Shown here: piece by piece, positions 1 through 8,346 of the stretch
How positions within the stretch are numbered: the first letter of the stretch is position 1
Layout: each line of letters begins with the position of its first letter
Assembly: GCA_002320605.1 (NCBI GenBank)
Contig: DCKG01000035.1
Coordinates: 1-64,000, forward strand
Length of the DNA stretch: 64,000 bases
Source: Bacteroidales bacterium UBA1680
GTDB lineage: Bacteria > Bacteroidota > Bacteroidia > Bacteroidales > UBA932
Direction of reading: 5' to 3'
Notes under the pieces: model-generated
Told to the model about the DNA's origin: nothing
What the model saw: only the letters and a program-made list of their open reading frames with translations
Database searches by the model: none
Made by a program: the position numbers and the translations under genes

Positions 1-51
1 TCAGCCTTTTCAATGATCTTGTAAAAACCCCGTTCCTTACGAGCGGGATGA

Positions 52-82
52 CAAAGGTACAACCTTTTTTTAGAATTGCAAA
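52..82 (-). promoter_or_regulatory. Bacteroidota-type promoter firing out of the left edge
   Basis: On the minus strand TTTG (82-79), a 19-base spacer and TACCTTTG (59-52) match the TTTG / TAnnTTTG consensus of Bacteroidota primary-sigma promoters. It lies just beyond the glycosyltransferase stop and points to a gene outside the window that cannot be seen. A poly-T-rich spacer favours a real promoter. Confidence 0.65.
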
Positions 83-103
83 AATATTTTCATTTTTTTT
101 CGA

Positions 104-1558
104 TCACATCCTATTCATAGAAATTCTCGCCTGAAGCTCCCACGTCCTTATTCTATCTTTATAAAGGTTATTCGCATTTTCTTTTTCTATATCCAGAGAA
201 GCATCCGAGTTATCCTCCCAGCGCCTGCAATCATAAATGACATCGTAAATGCGCCCGATTTGATACTCCCTGGATATTCTCAGGCCTACAGCATAATCTT
301 CACCGTATTTTGTAGTAGGGAAATTGATTCTCCGCAGCAGAGGCACATAGAATCCGCGTGGAGCGCCCAATCCGTTAATTCTCAAAGCATTATTCCTACC
401 ATTATCCGGAGTCCATTCTTTATGATCTATGATTCCCGGAGGGATGGTCTCAAGGTCGAAATCAGTCATTCTGTACGTGCCGACGACCATAGCGCAGTTC
501 TGCTCGTAAAAAGCATCCACGAATCTCTGGACAGCATCTTGGCAAGAATACATGTCATCGGAATCAAGTTGAAGAGCGAATTTACCGCAATGTGGGTGAT
601 GGATTGCGGCGTTCCAATTACCCCCGATGCCATGCCAAGTTTTATCCTGCGCAATGTAGAATAACTTTTCATTCCCAAGATATTTCTTAATGACATCCAC
701 GCTTCCGTCCGTAGAGTTATCATCCACAACGAATACATTATATTTGAAGGAAGTCTTCTGGGCAAGAGCAGATTTTATGGCATCCCCGATCGTGCGAACT
801 CGATTTTTGCAAGGGATGACTACAGAGGCCTCATATTCAAAAGGAGCATCCGAGAACTCTATGTGCTTGAAATGAGGCTCCAAGTACCCTCCGATGTCCT
901 TAAGGTGCTGAGTACAAGCCTTTTCCATCTCTATCTGCACATCCCTGTTCTTCGGATCGACATAATCAAAGATCTTCTCCCCTGACTTGCGAGTGTCTGT
1001 CTCTATCTCATAATATAAATATTCATTAATATGCACAAGGCTCCCCTTCTGCGAGACTTTCAGCCTTAAATCATAAAGGCCTGCGAATGAATATGCCACA
1101 TTCATCCTGGATGCAGCCTCTTTAAGCGCAGAAGTTCTGTACACCAGCACGGAGCCGAAATCGAAATTATCCCTGAGAGCCCCCATCTGATAATCTATCA
1201 CGGGAGCATTCTTCCGCTGCCCTCCAAGCTCGTTGAAATGATCGGCATACAGCATCGCTGCAGAGGAATCGTCTCCTATCGCAACTATTCGCTCCAACGC
1301 GAACCTGCCAAAACTAAGGTCAGTGAATTTCGTGTAAATCAATGAATATTCCGCATTCGCCGCAGCAGCCATCTTCATTACCGCATCAGTGCAGTTTATG
1401 GATTTGACATCTATAACCTCGCAACCCTGGATGCTTTTCCCCGCAGCCTCAGGAAGCCTTAGCAGGAATATCTTGCCTACGATTTCCTCTTTTTTGAGAC
1501 CCTCTATCGTTCTCGAAACTTGAAGGACATCTCGAAAAGGGATGAAACAATCTATCAT
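104..1558 (-). CDS. Glycosyltransferase family 2 protein
   Basis: Predicted GT-A fold glycosyltransferase of 484 residues. The second half (from about residue 245) opens with VVIPCKNR and VVDDNSTDGS, the nucleotide-binding start of GT2 enzymes, and continues to QLDSDDMY, the DxD-like metal site. The first 240 residues look like a degenerate second GT-like domain, an arrangement common in Bacteroidota GT2 proteins. No membrane segment is seen, so it probably acts in the cytoplasm on a glycan or lipid acceptor. The sugar and acceptor cannot be deduced. It follows the DUF6377 regulator by 56 bp and has its own -7 box there. Confidence 0.85.
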   Translation of the reverse strand: MIDCFIPFRDVLQVSRTIEGLKKEEIVGKIFLLRLPEAAGKSIQGCEVIDVKSINCTDAVMKMAAAANAEYSLIYTKFTDLSFGRFALERIVAIGDDSSAAMLYADHFNELGGQRKNAPVIDYQMGALRDNFDFGSVLVYRTSALKEAASRMNVAYSFAGLYDLRLKVSQKGSLVHINEYLYYEIETDTRKSGEKIFDYVDPKNRDVQIEMEKACTQHLKDIGGYLEPHFKHIEFSDAPFEYEASVVIPCKNRVRTIGDAIKSALAQKTSFKYNVFVVDDNSTDGSVDVIKKYLGNEKLFYIAQDKTWHGIGGNWNAAIHHPHCGKFALQLDSDDMYSCQDAVQRFVDAFYEQNCAMVVGTYRMTDFDLETIPPGIIDHKEWTPDNGRNNALRINGLGAPRGFYVPLLRRINFPTTKYGEDYAVGLRISREYQIGRIYDVIYDCRRWEDNSDASLDIEKENANNLYKDRIRTWELQARISMNRM

Positions 1559-1583
1559 ATTCTTAAAATTTAGTTAAATCGAT

Positions 1584-1591
1584 CAAAGATA
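1584..1591 (-). promoter_or_regulatory. Candidate -7 box of the glycosyltransferase gene
   Basis: TATCTTTG on the minus strand fits TAnnTTTG, 26 bases ahead of the glycosyltransferase start. No TTTG element sits at the usual 19-22 base spacing, so the promoter may be weak. Confidence 0.4.
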
Positions 1592-1614
1592 GCAAACAAA
1601 TTCGAATATGGAAC

Positions 1615-3189
1615 TCATGAAATATCACGTACGTAATCATCGAATTTGTCTCTGTCACCTTTTGCTTTATTCCTAACCTTGGAACGGTAATTATAGATCG
1701 TATTTGCCGAATAGTGAAGCAAACTTGCGATTTTTCCAGAATCAGTGATGCCGAGTTTGATGAGAGCGAATATTCTGAGTTCAGGCGACAATATCTCGCC
1801 TTCCTTGGGAACGATTTGCTCCCCTTCGGCAAGCAAATCGTTGAACTTGTCAATGAAATCCGGATACAGGCTGATGAAAGTCTCGTCGAACATCTTATAG
1901 AATTTCTGGATGTCTTCCTCGATCGGTGGCTGGTTCTCTATCTCGCTCATGAGATATTCAGAGTCCCCTCTTCTTAGATATTTCAAGACATGATTCCTGT
2001 ATTTTCTTTCCTTTTCGATGTCATCCGAGATGCGGCTTAAGAATTCGGCAATGTAGGCCTCCTTCACTTTATCATATTCATTTACCTTGGCATCCGCCAA
2101 TTTCAAGCGGGCATTAACCTTATTGAGCTTGCTTTGATGATGGACCATCAGCAACAACATCAGAATAATTACGATGAGAAGGAATATGGCACATGCAACG
2201 GCCCACGTGGTCCTCCGCGCCCTTTCATGCTGTTTTTTCTGAAATGCCTGCTCTACGATAGGGAAAATCTGAGAGATCTGCCATGGACGAAGCTTGCCGT
2301 TAAAGAAAAGAGCGTCAGGCAGGCAATGTTCCGCATAATACCGGAATGCCCTGTCTACGTCCCCTTGGCTGAAAATCAGGCTGCTCAGGGTGTTCAGAGC
2401 CGCATTGTCCTTAATGGCGCATTTTACGTCAGTCTCAGCGGCTCTGCACAGCCATTCTATCCTCTCCGACGCACCATTCTGATCCGAAAGGTAGAACTGC
2501 AGGAAATAACAAGCAGTGGAATATTCTCTCGAAAGGGAATCTGATGCTTTGACCATCTCCCACGCATATTTCTTGGCCATGTCATAGTTCAGATGTGCCT
2601 CCTCATACTCTCGCTTCATGTCGAACCAGTCGTATGAATATGGTTCCAGAAGGGCGAACAAAGAATCACGGCAATTATCCCATTCAGCCAGCTGCATGAT
2701 TCGGACTTTATTATCGGAGGTGAAAGCCTTCATCTCGCCAGCCAGTTTGTGCTTCGCCTTAAAATAGTCTATCAGAAGATCCTGATGCACATTGGGATAT
2801 TCGTATTTCGACAGCAGATTCGACGCCTCCATGTAGTACCCAGCCAAGGTGTATTCCATCGCCAGAGCGAAATCTGCTTTCTGCGCCTTGTATTCATCCT
2901 TTTCCTCAGACGCTATCTTTTGGCACTTCTCCAGGTATCTGAATGTGGAATCCGAGGAGTAGGCGGAAAAAGCCTCTGCTAATGCCATGCATTTCTCAAA
3001 CTGGCGATTAGCATCTGAATATTTCGAATACATGGAATGAATCAGCGAGATTTTCTCCTTGAATCTGGACTCATGCTCGGATTTAGATTCCAGCACACCA
3101 TCAAGCTCCTTCAAATAGACGTTCGTATTGGAGCCGCACCCAGAAAAAGTGAGGAGGCATGAGAGCATCAGTAAATGTGAGAATTTCAT
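1615..3189 (-). CDS. DUF6377-type membrane-anchored transcriptional regulator
   Basis: Regulator of a Bacteroidota-specific kind. An upstream in-frame ATG at 3255 exists, but the start at 3189 gives a proper signal sequence ending in the lipobox-like FSGC and avoids the preceding terminator. Residues from about 25 to 320 are helical and TPR-like. A strong hydrophobic span (VACAIFLLIVIILMLLLMV) follows, then a coiled coil, and at the C terminus a LuxR-like helix-turn-helix (LSPELRIFALIKLGITDSGK onward to NTIYNYRSKVR). The family is usually annotated DUF6377. Sitting directly downstream of the SusCD operon, it is a candidate regulator of it, but this is inference. It has its own promoter at 3210-3243. 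Confidence 0.8.
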   Translation of the reverse strand: MKFSHLLMLSCLLTFSGCGSNTNVYLKELDGVLESKSEHESRFKEKISLIHSMYSKYSDANRQFEKCMALAEAFSAYSSDSTFRYLEKCQKIASEEKDEYKAQKADFALAMEYTLAGYYMEASNLLSKYEYPNVHQDLLIDYFKAKHKLAGEMKAFTSDNKVRIMQLAEWDNCRDSLFALLEPYSYDWFDMKREYEEAHLNYDMAKKYAWEMVKASDSLSREYSTACYFLQFYLSDQNGASERIEWLCRAAETDVKCAIKDNAALNTLSSLIFSQGDVDRAFRYYAEHCLPDALFFNGKLRPWQISQIFPIVEQAFQKKQHERARRTTWAVACAIFLLIVIILMLLLMVHHQSKLNKVNARLKLADAKVNEYDKVKEAYIAEFLSRISDDIEKERKYRNHVLKYLRRGDSEYLMSEIENQPPIEEDIQKFYKMFDETFISLYPDFIDKFNDLLAEGEQIVPKEGEILSPELRIFALIKLGITDSGKIASLLHYSANTIYNYRSKVRNKAKGDRDKFDDYVRDIS

Positions 3190-3209
3190 TTCGGAGCATT
3201 CAACATGTT

Positions 3210-3243
3210 CAAAGATATAAAAAATGCCCGACACTCCAACAAA
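3210..3243 (-). promoter_or_regulatory. Promoter of the DUF6377 regulator gene
   Basis: TATCTTTG (3217-3210) lies 20 bases before the chosen start. TTTG at 3243-3240 is 22 bases upstream, and TTG at 3239-3237 is 19 bases upstream. The -33 element therefore lies in the loop of the terminator of the preceding operon. Confidence 0.6.
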
Positions 3244-3254
3244 GAGTCCGGGCA
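3219..3254 (-). terminator. Rho-independent terminator of the SusCD operon
   Basis: TGCCCG (3254-3249) pairs with CGGGCA (3230-3225). Further imperfect pairing of GACTC with GAGT lies inside, and six T follow on the minus strand. It lies 22 bases after the DUF5121 lipoprotein stop. Confidence 0.8.
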
Positions 3255-3275
3255 ATCATAAAAAGCAGGAAGACC

Positions 3276-5303
3276 TTACTTCTTTTCGAACTTTATGGTT
3301 TCAATCTTGTCGGAAGCAGCCTTGGAAAGGTCAATGGTAAGCACGTAGGTCGTGCCTTCCTCAAGCTTGACGCCATCCGCAAGCTCAAAATTCTTCGAGC
3401 CGGTCAATTTCAGGAGCGAAGCAGCGCTGCCTTCGAGGTTGACAGTCGTTGAAACGCCTCCGTCGATTATATTGCCACACTCTCTTCCCCATCCATCCTG
3501 GCCGAAATATTTTGCGGAAATATAGTCATAGCGGAATCTGCCTCCCATATCTGAACTTGTTTCCGCCACAGCCTTGCCAGTCAGCTGGAACACCATAGGC
3601 TGAACCTCCGCCATGCAGAACGATTGGCCAGGAGTGAAGCCTATCTGCTTTGTCATCATAGGATTAGCAACGCCCCATCCCATGAGCCAGAGCACGCCGT
3701 CATCTATGTTTCCATCCTCACCAGAGGCATTCTGACGAGTGAACTCAGCATAACCTGCGTCAAGGAACAGCTCCACGTCGAATGTACCGCTGACCGCATT
3801 GAATCTAATTGCAGAGCCATCGAAATACAGGTAATCTGGATCGAGGAACCAGTTCATTAGGTCAGTCATCGCTATTCCTTCTATGGACAGAGCGCCATCC
3901 TTTGCCAGCTCGACATTATCGACAAGGTAATGGGTTGCCGAGATGCGCTTTGCCTGAACGCCGTTCAATTTGATGTCTAGCGAAGCTACAGGGATGTCAG
4001 CCTTTTCTACGCTGAATACGGCAGCGTCGGAACCATTCGACACATCTACGACAAATGAATATGCCTGACCAAGTTCCAGGCTGACATTCGAGGCTGGCTC
4101 TATGTTACCACTGGAAGTGACAGTAACCAGACCTCCATCATTCACCGTAGCGAATGAGCCGAACTCTCCTCCCCAGCCCTTCTGATGGAAGAACTTGAAG
4201 CTGTAACCCGAAGCCTTGATAGATTCACCAGCAATGAAAGTCACCTGATACTTTTTGTCTCCAATTTCGGACAAGCAGTAAGCCCCGTCGTCCGTGTTCC
4301 AGGAAGGGCCGACCGTAGGCTTGCCCATTCCGCTTCCAATCACCCAGATGGCTCCTTCTGACGTAGCGGCATCGAACGTCGAATATTCAGTTTTGCTTTT
4401 CATCGCCTCAACCTTGATGAACTTATTCGTGAAATCTGCCGTGAGCTTATAAAGGCCATCTACCGCCTTGAATGAAATGGTGTTGTCTTCGTTCACCTCA
4501 AAGAAATCGTAATCCAGATTCCAGTCGAGAATGTCAGAAATTGCAGGGAACATGATGGCAGCCCCTTGGAGCAGATTGACGATGTCTGTATTCGAGGAAG
4601 TGCTCAGGCTGGTAGAAAGCGAGCCGAACGGGGCAGCGGTAAGTTTGAAGAGGTCGGCAGATATGGTGTATGTGCCAGCCTTGTTAGCCGTGAAAGGAAT
4701 CACATTCGAGGAGCCTGCAGCCAGAGCGGAATTGTTCCACCCGAACGTGACCGTATGGCCGGATTCATCAAGTGGTGCAGTAGTTATGATGCCAGAGGCA
4801 TCCAATGGGAAAGCATCAGCGACAGCATACTGATAATCAGCTACTTTCTCCATCCGGTACTGGAGACCAGCGATCGTGAGCGTCATGTAATCCGGGTTAG
4901 GCCTCGATACGTTCACGTCCACAGTCTGGGTTGTGATGCCCAGCCCTGTGTTCTGGGCAGTGAACGTGAGGGTTGCAGTGCCATCAGGGATTTCAGCATA
5001 AATCGGGACAGCGATGGCGGCCGTATAAGTGCCTTCAGTCTTGGTCCTTATCGTAATGTTGCTGACGGTGGTCTCGTCATAGTTCAAGGCGGCTTTCAGC
5101 GTCGAGAGCGGGAAATCATCGGCCAGACTTATAGAGAATCTGACAGAATCACCCATGAATGCAGCATTGTCGCAAGAAATGATACTCATCTGCGGCCCCT
5201 TGTCCGTAAATTTTACATCCATGGCATCATCGCCACAAGCCACAAGACCAAGCGCAGCGGCAAATATTGGCAGATATTTTATAATCTTTTTCATGATATT
5301 CAT
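3276..5303 (-). CDS. DUF5121-type surface glycan-binding lipoprotein
   Basis: Outer-membrane lipoprotein with a signal peptide ending in GLVAC. Of three nearby ATGs, 5303 is taken because 5321 would overlap the GH30 gene; 5294 is also possible. The protein has N-terminal Ig-like strands and at least two related C-terminal modules. Each of these opens with a W-rich stretch (AIWVIGSGMG and VLWLMGWGVA), then a KFFHQKGWGGE or KYFGQDGWGRE block, and ends in a strand-rich tail. This layout fits DUF5121 surface glycan-binding proteins of polysaccharide loci, where they capture glycan at the cell surface. Last gene of the operon before the terminator at 3219-3254. Substrate is inferred from the GH30 neighbour: beta-1,6-glucan is most likely. 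Confidence 0.8.
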   Translation of the reverse strand: MNIMKKIIKYLPIFAAALGLVACGDDAMDVKFTDKGPQMSIISCDNAAFMGDSVRFSISLADDFPLSTLKAALNYDETTVSNITIRTKTEGTYTAAIAVPIYAEIPDGTATLTFTAQNTGLGITTQTVDVNVSRPNPDYMTLTIAGLQYRMEKVADYQYAVADAFPLDASGIITTAPLDESGHTVTFGWNNSALAAGSSNVIPFTANKAGTYTISADLFKLTAAPFGSLSTSLSTSSNTDIVNLLQGAAIMFPAISDILDWNLDYDFFEVNEDNTISFKAVDGLYKLTADFTNKFIKVEAMKSKTEYSTFDAATSEGAIWVIGSGMGKPTVGPSWNTDDGAYCLSEIGDKKYQVTFIAGESIKASGYSFKFFHQKGWGGEFGSFATVNDGGLVTVTSSGNIEPASNVSLELGQAYSFVVDVSNGSDAAVFSVEKADIPVASLDIKLNGVQAKRISATHYLVDNVELAKDGALSIEGIAMTDLMNWFLDPDYLYFDGSAIRFNAVSGTFDVELFLDAGYAEFTRQNASGEDGNIDDGVLWLMGWGVANPMMTKQIGFTPGQSFCMAEVQPMVFQLTGKAVAETSSDMGGRFRYDYISAKYFGQDGWGRECGNIIDGGVSTTVNLEGSAASLLKLTGSKNFELADGVKLEEGTTYVLTIDLSKAASDKIETIKFEKK

Positions 5304-5308
5304 TGAAA

Positions 5309-6802
5309 TTAGTCTTTCCATAAAATAGAAACTATCGCATCATTCGGCGTTTTGTAGCGAACTGAGTGATTCTCGGTTACGAAAACCAGCTCCTGCTCGC
5401 TTCCTGAATCATTGACGATTACGGCAGCATAGGAACCGTCCGCGTTCCTGAACACCTGATAGAACAGGTCTGAATGAGAATAGCCTCTAGTTCCGAGCCT
5501 TACCGCTCCAGGCCGAATCACTTTCGAACTGTGGGCGATATTGTAATATTGGCTGTAGTAATCTATGGTAGAATAGTTCGAGGAAGCAATAGTCACTGCC
5601 CCATAGCAGGTAGTGCAGGAACCAGACGCATTAGTGTAAGGCCCCTTATTCTCGTCAAGCATCAAATTCCACAGCGTCACTCCCTTGCAGCCATAGCTCA
5701 TTGGGCCTAAGAATATGTCTCTCATGTCATTGATGAGGCATCCGGCGAAAGAGTAATTCCAAGTGCCGATGGAAGCCTCTGTGAAATATATTTCTTTATC
5801 AGGGGCCATTTCTGATATGTGAGCAAGTTCCGAATACGAGCCTCCGTAATTATGCCAAGCCGAGCCTGCGCAATATTCAGATGCCTTGGCATCGGCATAG
5901 ATATTCAGAGGATAATCTTTCTGAGAATCTACGTTGTCGTAGTTGTAATTGTGGTCGAAGACAAGGATTTTCGTATCCAGACCGGCAGCCTTAAGCGCAG
6001 GTCCGAGGACTTTGATGAAATCCTTTTCCACATCCCAGTACATTAGCATCGACATAGAGTTTCCTGCGTTTAACGGTTCGTTCTGAGGGGTAACAGCATA
6101 AATGTCGAAGCCTTGAGCCTGCATATACTGGATCCATTTCACGAAATACTGCGCATAGTCGTCATAATAATCTTTGCCGAGCGTGCCTCCGGTCCAGCTA
6201 TAATGAGAGCCTGTACCATTAGCATTTACCTTCATCCATTGCGGGGCAGTCCATGGCGAGCCGATTATCTTTACGTTGGGATTTATCGCATAGATTTCCT
6301 TCAGCATGGGAATCAGGTATTTTTCATCATATTCAGGAATCCCGAAATTTTCGATCCCCGCCTTGTCACACCAAGTGTAACGCTCTATGGAAAAATCGGA
6401 GCCACCGATACAGACGCGGATTAAGCTGGATCCCAGCCCCTCCGTCGCAGAAAATATATTCTTTAAGAATGCAGTCCGGTCGCTATTGGACATCTTCATA
6501 AGATTATAGCATGACGAAACTGTTATTGCGGCTCCAAAGCCATCGATCGTCTGATATTCCTCTCCAGTAAGCCGAACAGCATTAGGAGACATGGTGGCAG
6601 CCTTCTTCAATTCAACTTTTTCAGAAGCGAAGAGTTTAGTTTTGTCGGCAGTCGTCACCCAGACAGAAGCCGTCTCGCCTGTCACGACAGTCGTCGTGTC
6701 TGTGCCAGGCTCTGGCTTAGGATCATCTCCAGAACTTTCAGACTGACACCCACAAGAAGTGCAGCACAATACTGCGGCAATTAGCAAAAACTTTATGTTC
6801 AT
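5309..6802 (-). CDS. GH30 family endo-glucanase lipoprotein, probable beta-1,6-glucanase
   Basis: Glycoside hydrolase of clan GH-A. A lipoprotein signal ending in CCTSC is followed by a DT-rich linker, then a TIM barrel from about residue 80. TIDGFGAA (85-92) marks the GH30 entry strand. The acid/base is E242 in VTPQNEP and the nucleophile is E342 in IYFTEAS. A short C-terminal beta-sandwich ends at residue 497. The family includes glucosylceramidases, xylanases and beta-1,6-glucanases (subfamily 3). With DUF5121 and SusCD next to it, beta-1,6-glucanase is the best call. It probably sits on the outer surface and cuts glycan before import. Six bases separate it from the susD-like stop. Confidence 0.85.
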   Translation of the reverse strand: MNIKFLLIAAVLCCTSCGCQSESSGDDPKPEPGTDTTTVVTGETASVWVTTADKTKLFASEKVELKKAATMSPNAVRLTGEEYQTIDGFGAAITVSSCYNLMKMSNSDRTAFLKNIFSATEGLGSSLIRVCIGGSDFSIERYTWCDKAGIENFGIPEYDEKYLIPMLKEIYAINPNVKIIGSPWTAPQWMKVNANGTGSHYSWTGGTLGKDYYDDYAQYFVKWIQYMQAQGFDIYAVTPQNEPLNAGNSMSMLMYWDVEKDFIKVLGPALKAAGLDTKILVFDHNYNYDNVDSQKDYPLNIYADAKASEYCAGSAWHNYGGSYSELAHISEMAPDKEIYFTEASIGTWNYSFAGCLINDMRDIFLGPMSYGCKGVTLWNLMLDENKGPYTNASGSCTTCYGAVTIASSNYSTIDYYSQYYNIAHSSKVIRPGAVRLGTRGYSHSDLFYQVFRNADGSYAAVIVNDSGSEQELVFVTENHSVRYKTPNDAIVSILWKD

Positions 6803-6807
6803 AATTC

Positions 6808-8331
6808 TTAATATCCAGGGTTTTGTGTGAGGCTTGGGTTATCGTCAAGATCGGTCTGAGGCACAGGCATCAGGATAGACTCATCCGTAAGTGGCTCTCT
6901 GTCCTGCCAATACTTATCTTGGGCATGCATGGCATCATGAACTTCCTTTGCCTTGTCATGGCGCACGAGATCGAAGAAACGGAACCCTTCGAATGCAAGC
7001 TCCAAACGTCTCTCTTTCAGCACGGCATCAAGCATAGAGCTCTGGCTGGAAGTCGAGCTGGAAGGCAGATTTGCCAGGCCTGCGCGATGGCGGATCCGAT
7101 TCACGTAAGTAGCCGCCCCGGCTAGGTCTCCTGTCATGATAAGAGCCTCTGCATGAAGCAGATATATCTCGCCAAGACGCATCAATATCCAGCTGGAAGC
7201 ATTCGTAGGCACTTTGTTCATGAATTTATACGAATCTGACGGCCAATAATAGCTCCAAGAGCAGGCATCTGTCACGATCGAGGCATTCATTCTCTCTTTA
7301 TCTCCTTCTGCCTCATATGCTTCCACAAGGCTTCTGGAAGGAGTAATCCACTTAGCCCATGAGTAGCTGTCATTCGGATTATATGCGTTACGATGGAACA
7401 TCATCCAGAACCAGTTGCCAGAACTTCTTGACCAGGTTATCTCGCAGATAGACTCTGAAGAATTACGCTTTGCGTCAGTATCGTCATATCCCCAGAGGTC
7501 CCCATAGTCATCTAAAAGAGTGAAGCCCATGCCTTCTACAGCCTGGCAGTATTGGGCAACCTTAGACCAATCACGATAATCGCTCTTCTCGGCATAAACT
7601 CTAGCAAGCATGCCATCAGCAAAAGCCTTCGAGAACAGCATCTTGTTTGAAGGATCCACGTCCGGTCCATGCTGAGCGGCATATTCAAGATCCTCTATAA
7701 TCTGTGCATACACCTTGCTTTGGGGCTGACGGGCAGGGAAATATTCATCGTACACATCGTCGAGGTTCTCAGCAGTGATTGCCGGCGGTATCACGGTCAC
7801 TACCGGCACGTCCCCCCAGAGAAGCGTCATTCGATAGAGATTGTAGGCCCTCCAGCAGAGTGCCTCTGACTTCCATTGGTCATGCTCTTGGGCAGTCATC
7901 TTAACCGCAGAAGTGTCTTTGGCTGCAATGTCATCAATATTGCAGATTATCTGATTGGCATTGCTTATCTGGTTCAGGTACCAGCTCCAGTCCCTGACGA
8001 CATTCTTATTTTCCGCATCCTGCTTGTTAGCTTCTATCGCCACTATCTCGCCGGTGGAAGGGCTGCCATTGTAAGCATTGTCCGCACGGCATTCCGAATA
8101 AACCAGCCAGTCGTCTACGCCTACTTCCTGCAGAGATTTCAGCCAGCTGTTATAGATAGAATTGCGCAGGCCAAGCATGTCCGCTCTCGTGGAATACTGA
8201 TTTTCCGTCTCATCATCCACTGATACGTTCCCCTGGTTATAGTTATCCTCAGGATAGAGATCCAAGTCGCATGCAGAAAGTAAAGCAAGCGCAGCAATCG
8301 TTAGTATATTCAAAATCTTTTTCATAATCAT
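6808..8331 (-). CDS. SusD/RagB family nutrient-binding outer membrane lipoprotein
   Basis: SusD-like lid of a SusCD importer, 507 residues, the usual length. The signal peptide ends in LLSAC, so it is a surface lipoprotein. Helical TPR-like repeats carry the family landmarks: early ADMLGLRNSIYN, then SEALCWRAYNLYRMTLLWGDVPVV, and the C-terminal RLGEIYLLHAEALI with ERRLELAFEGFRFFDLVRH and a terminal LTQNPGY. It binds oligosaccharide and closes over the SusC barrel encoded just upstream with a 15-base gap. Start at MIMKK or at the second M (8325) is equally possible. Confidence 0.95.
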   Translation of the reverse strand: MIMKKILNILTIAALALLSACDLDLYPEDNYNQGNVSVDDETENQYSTRADMLGLRNSIYNSWLKSLQEVGVDDWLVYSECRADNAYNGSPSTGEIVAIEANKQDAENKNVVRDWSWYLNQISNANQIICNIDDIAAKDTSAVKMTAQEHDQWKSEALCWRAYNLYRMTLLWGDVPVVTVIPPAITAENLDDVYDEYFPARQPQSKVYAQIIEDLEYAAQHGPDVDPSNKMLFSKAFADGMLARVYAEKSDYRDWSKVAQYCQAVEGMGFTLLDDYGDLWGYDDTDAKRNSSESICEITWSRSSGNWFWMMFHRNAYNPNDSYSWAKWITPSRSLVEAYEAEGDKERMNASIVTDACSWSYYWPSDSYKFMNKVPTNASSWILMRLGEIYLLHAEALIMTGDLAGAATYVNRIRHRAGLANLPSSSTSSQSSMLDAVLKERRLELAFEGFRFFDLVRHDKAKEVHDAMHAQDKYWQDREPLTDESILMPVPQTDLDDNPSLTQNPGY

Positions 8332-8346
8332 CGTCCTCCATCCTCA

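Noticed and set aside
4566..5306. A 246-codon plus-strand frame opposite the DUF5121 gene
   Set aside because: Its composition is arginine- and serine-rich without domains, and it lies fully antisense to a clear lipoprotein in an operon.
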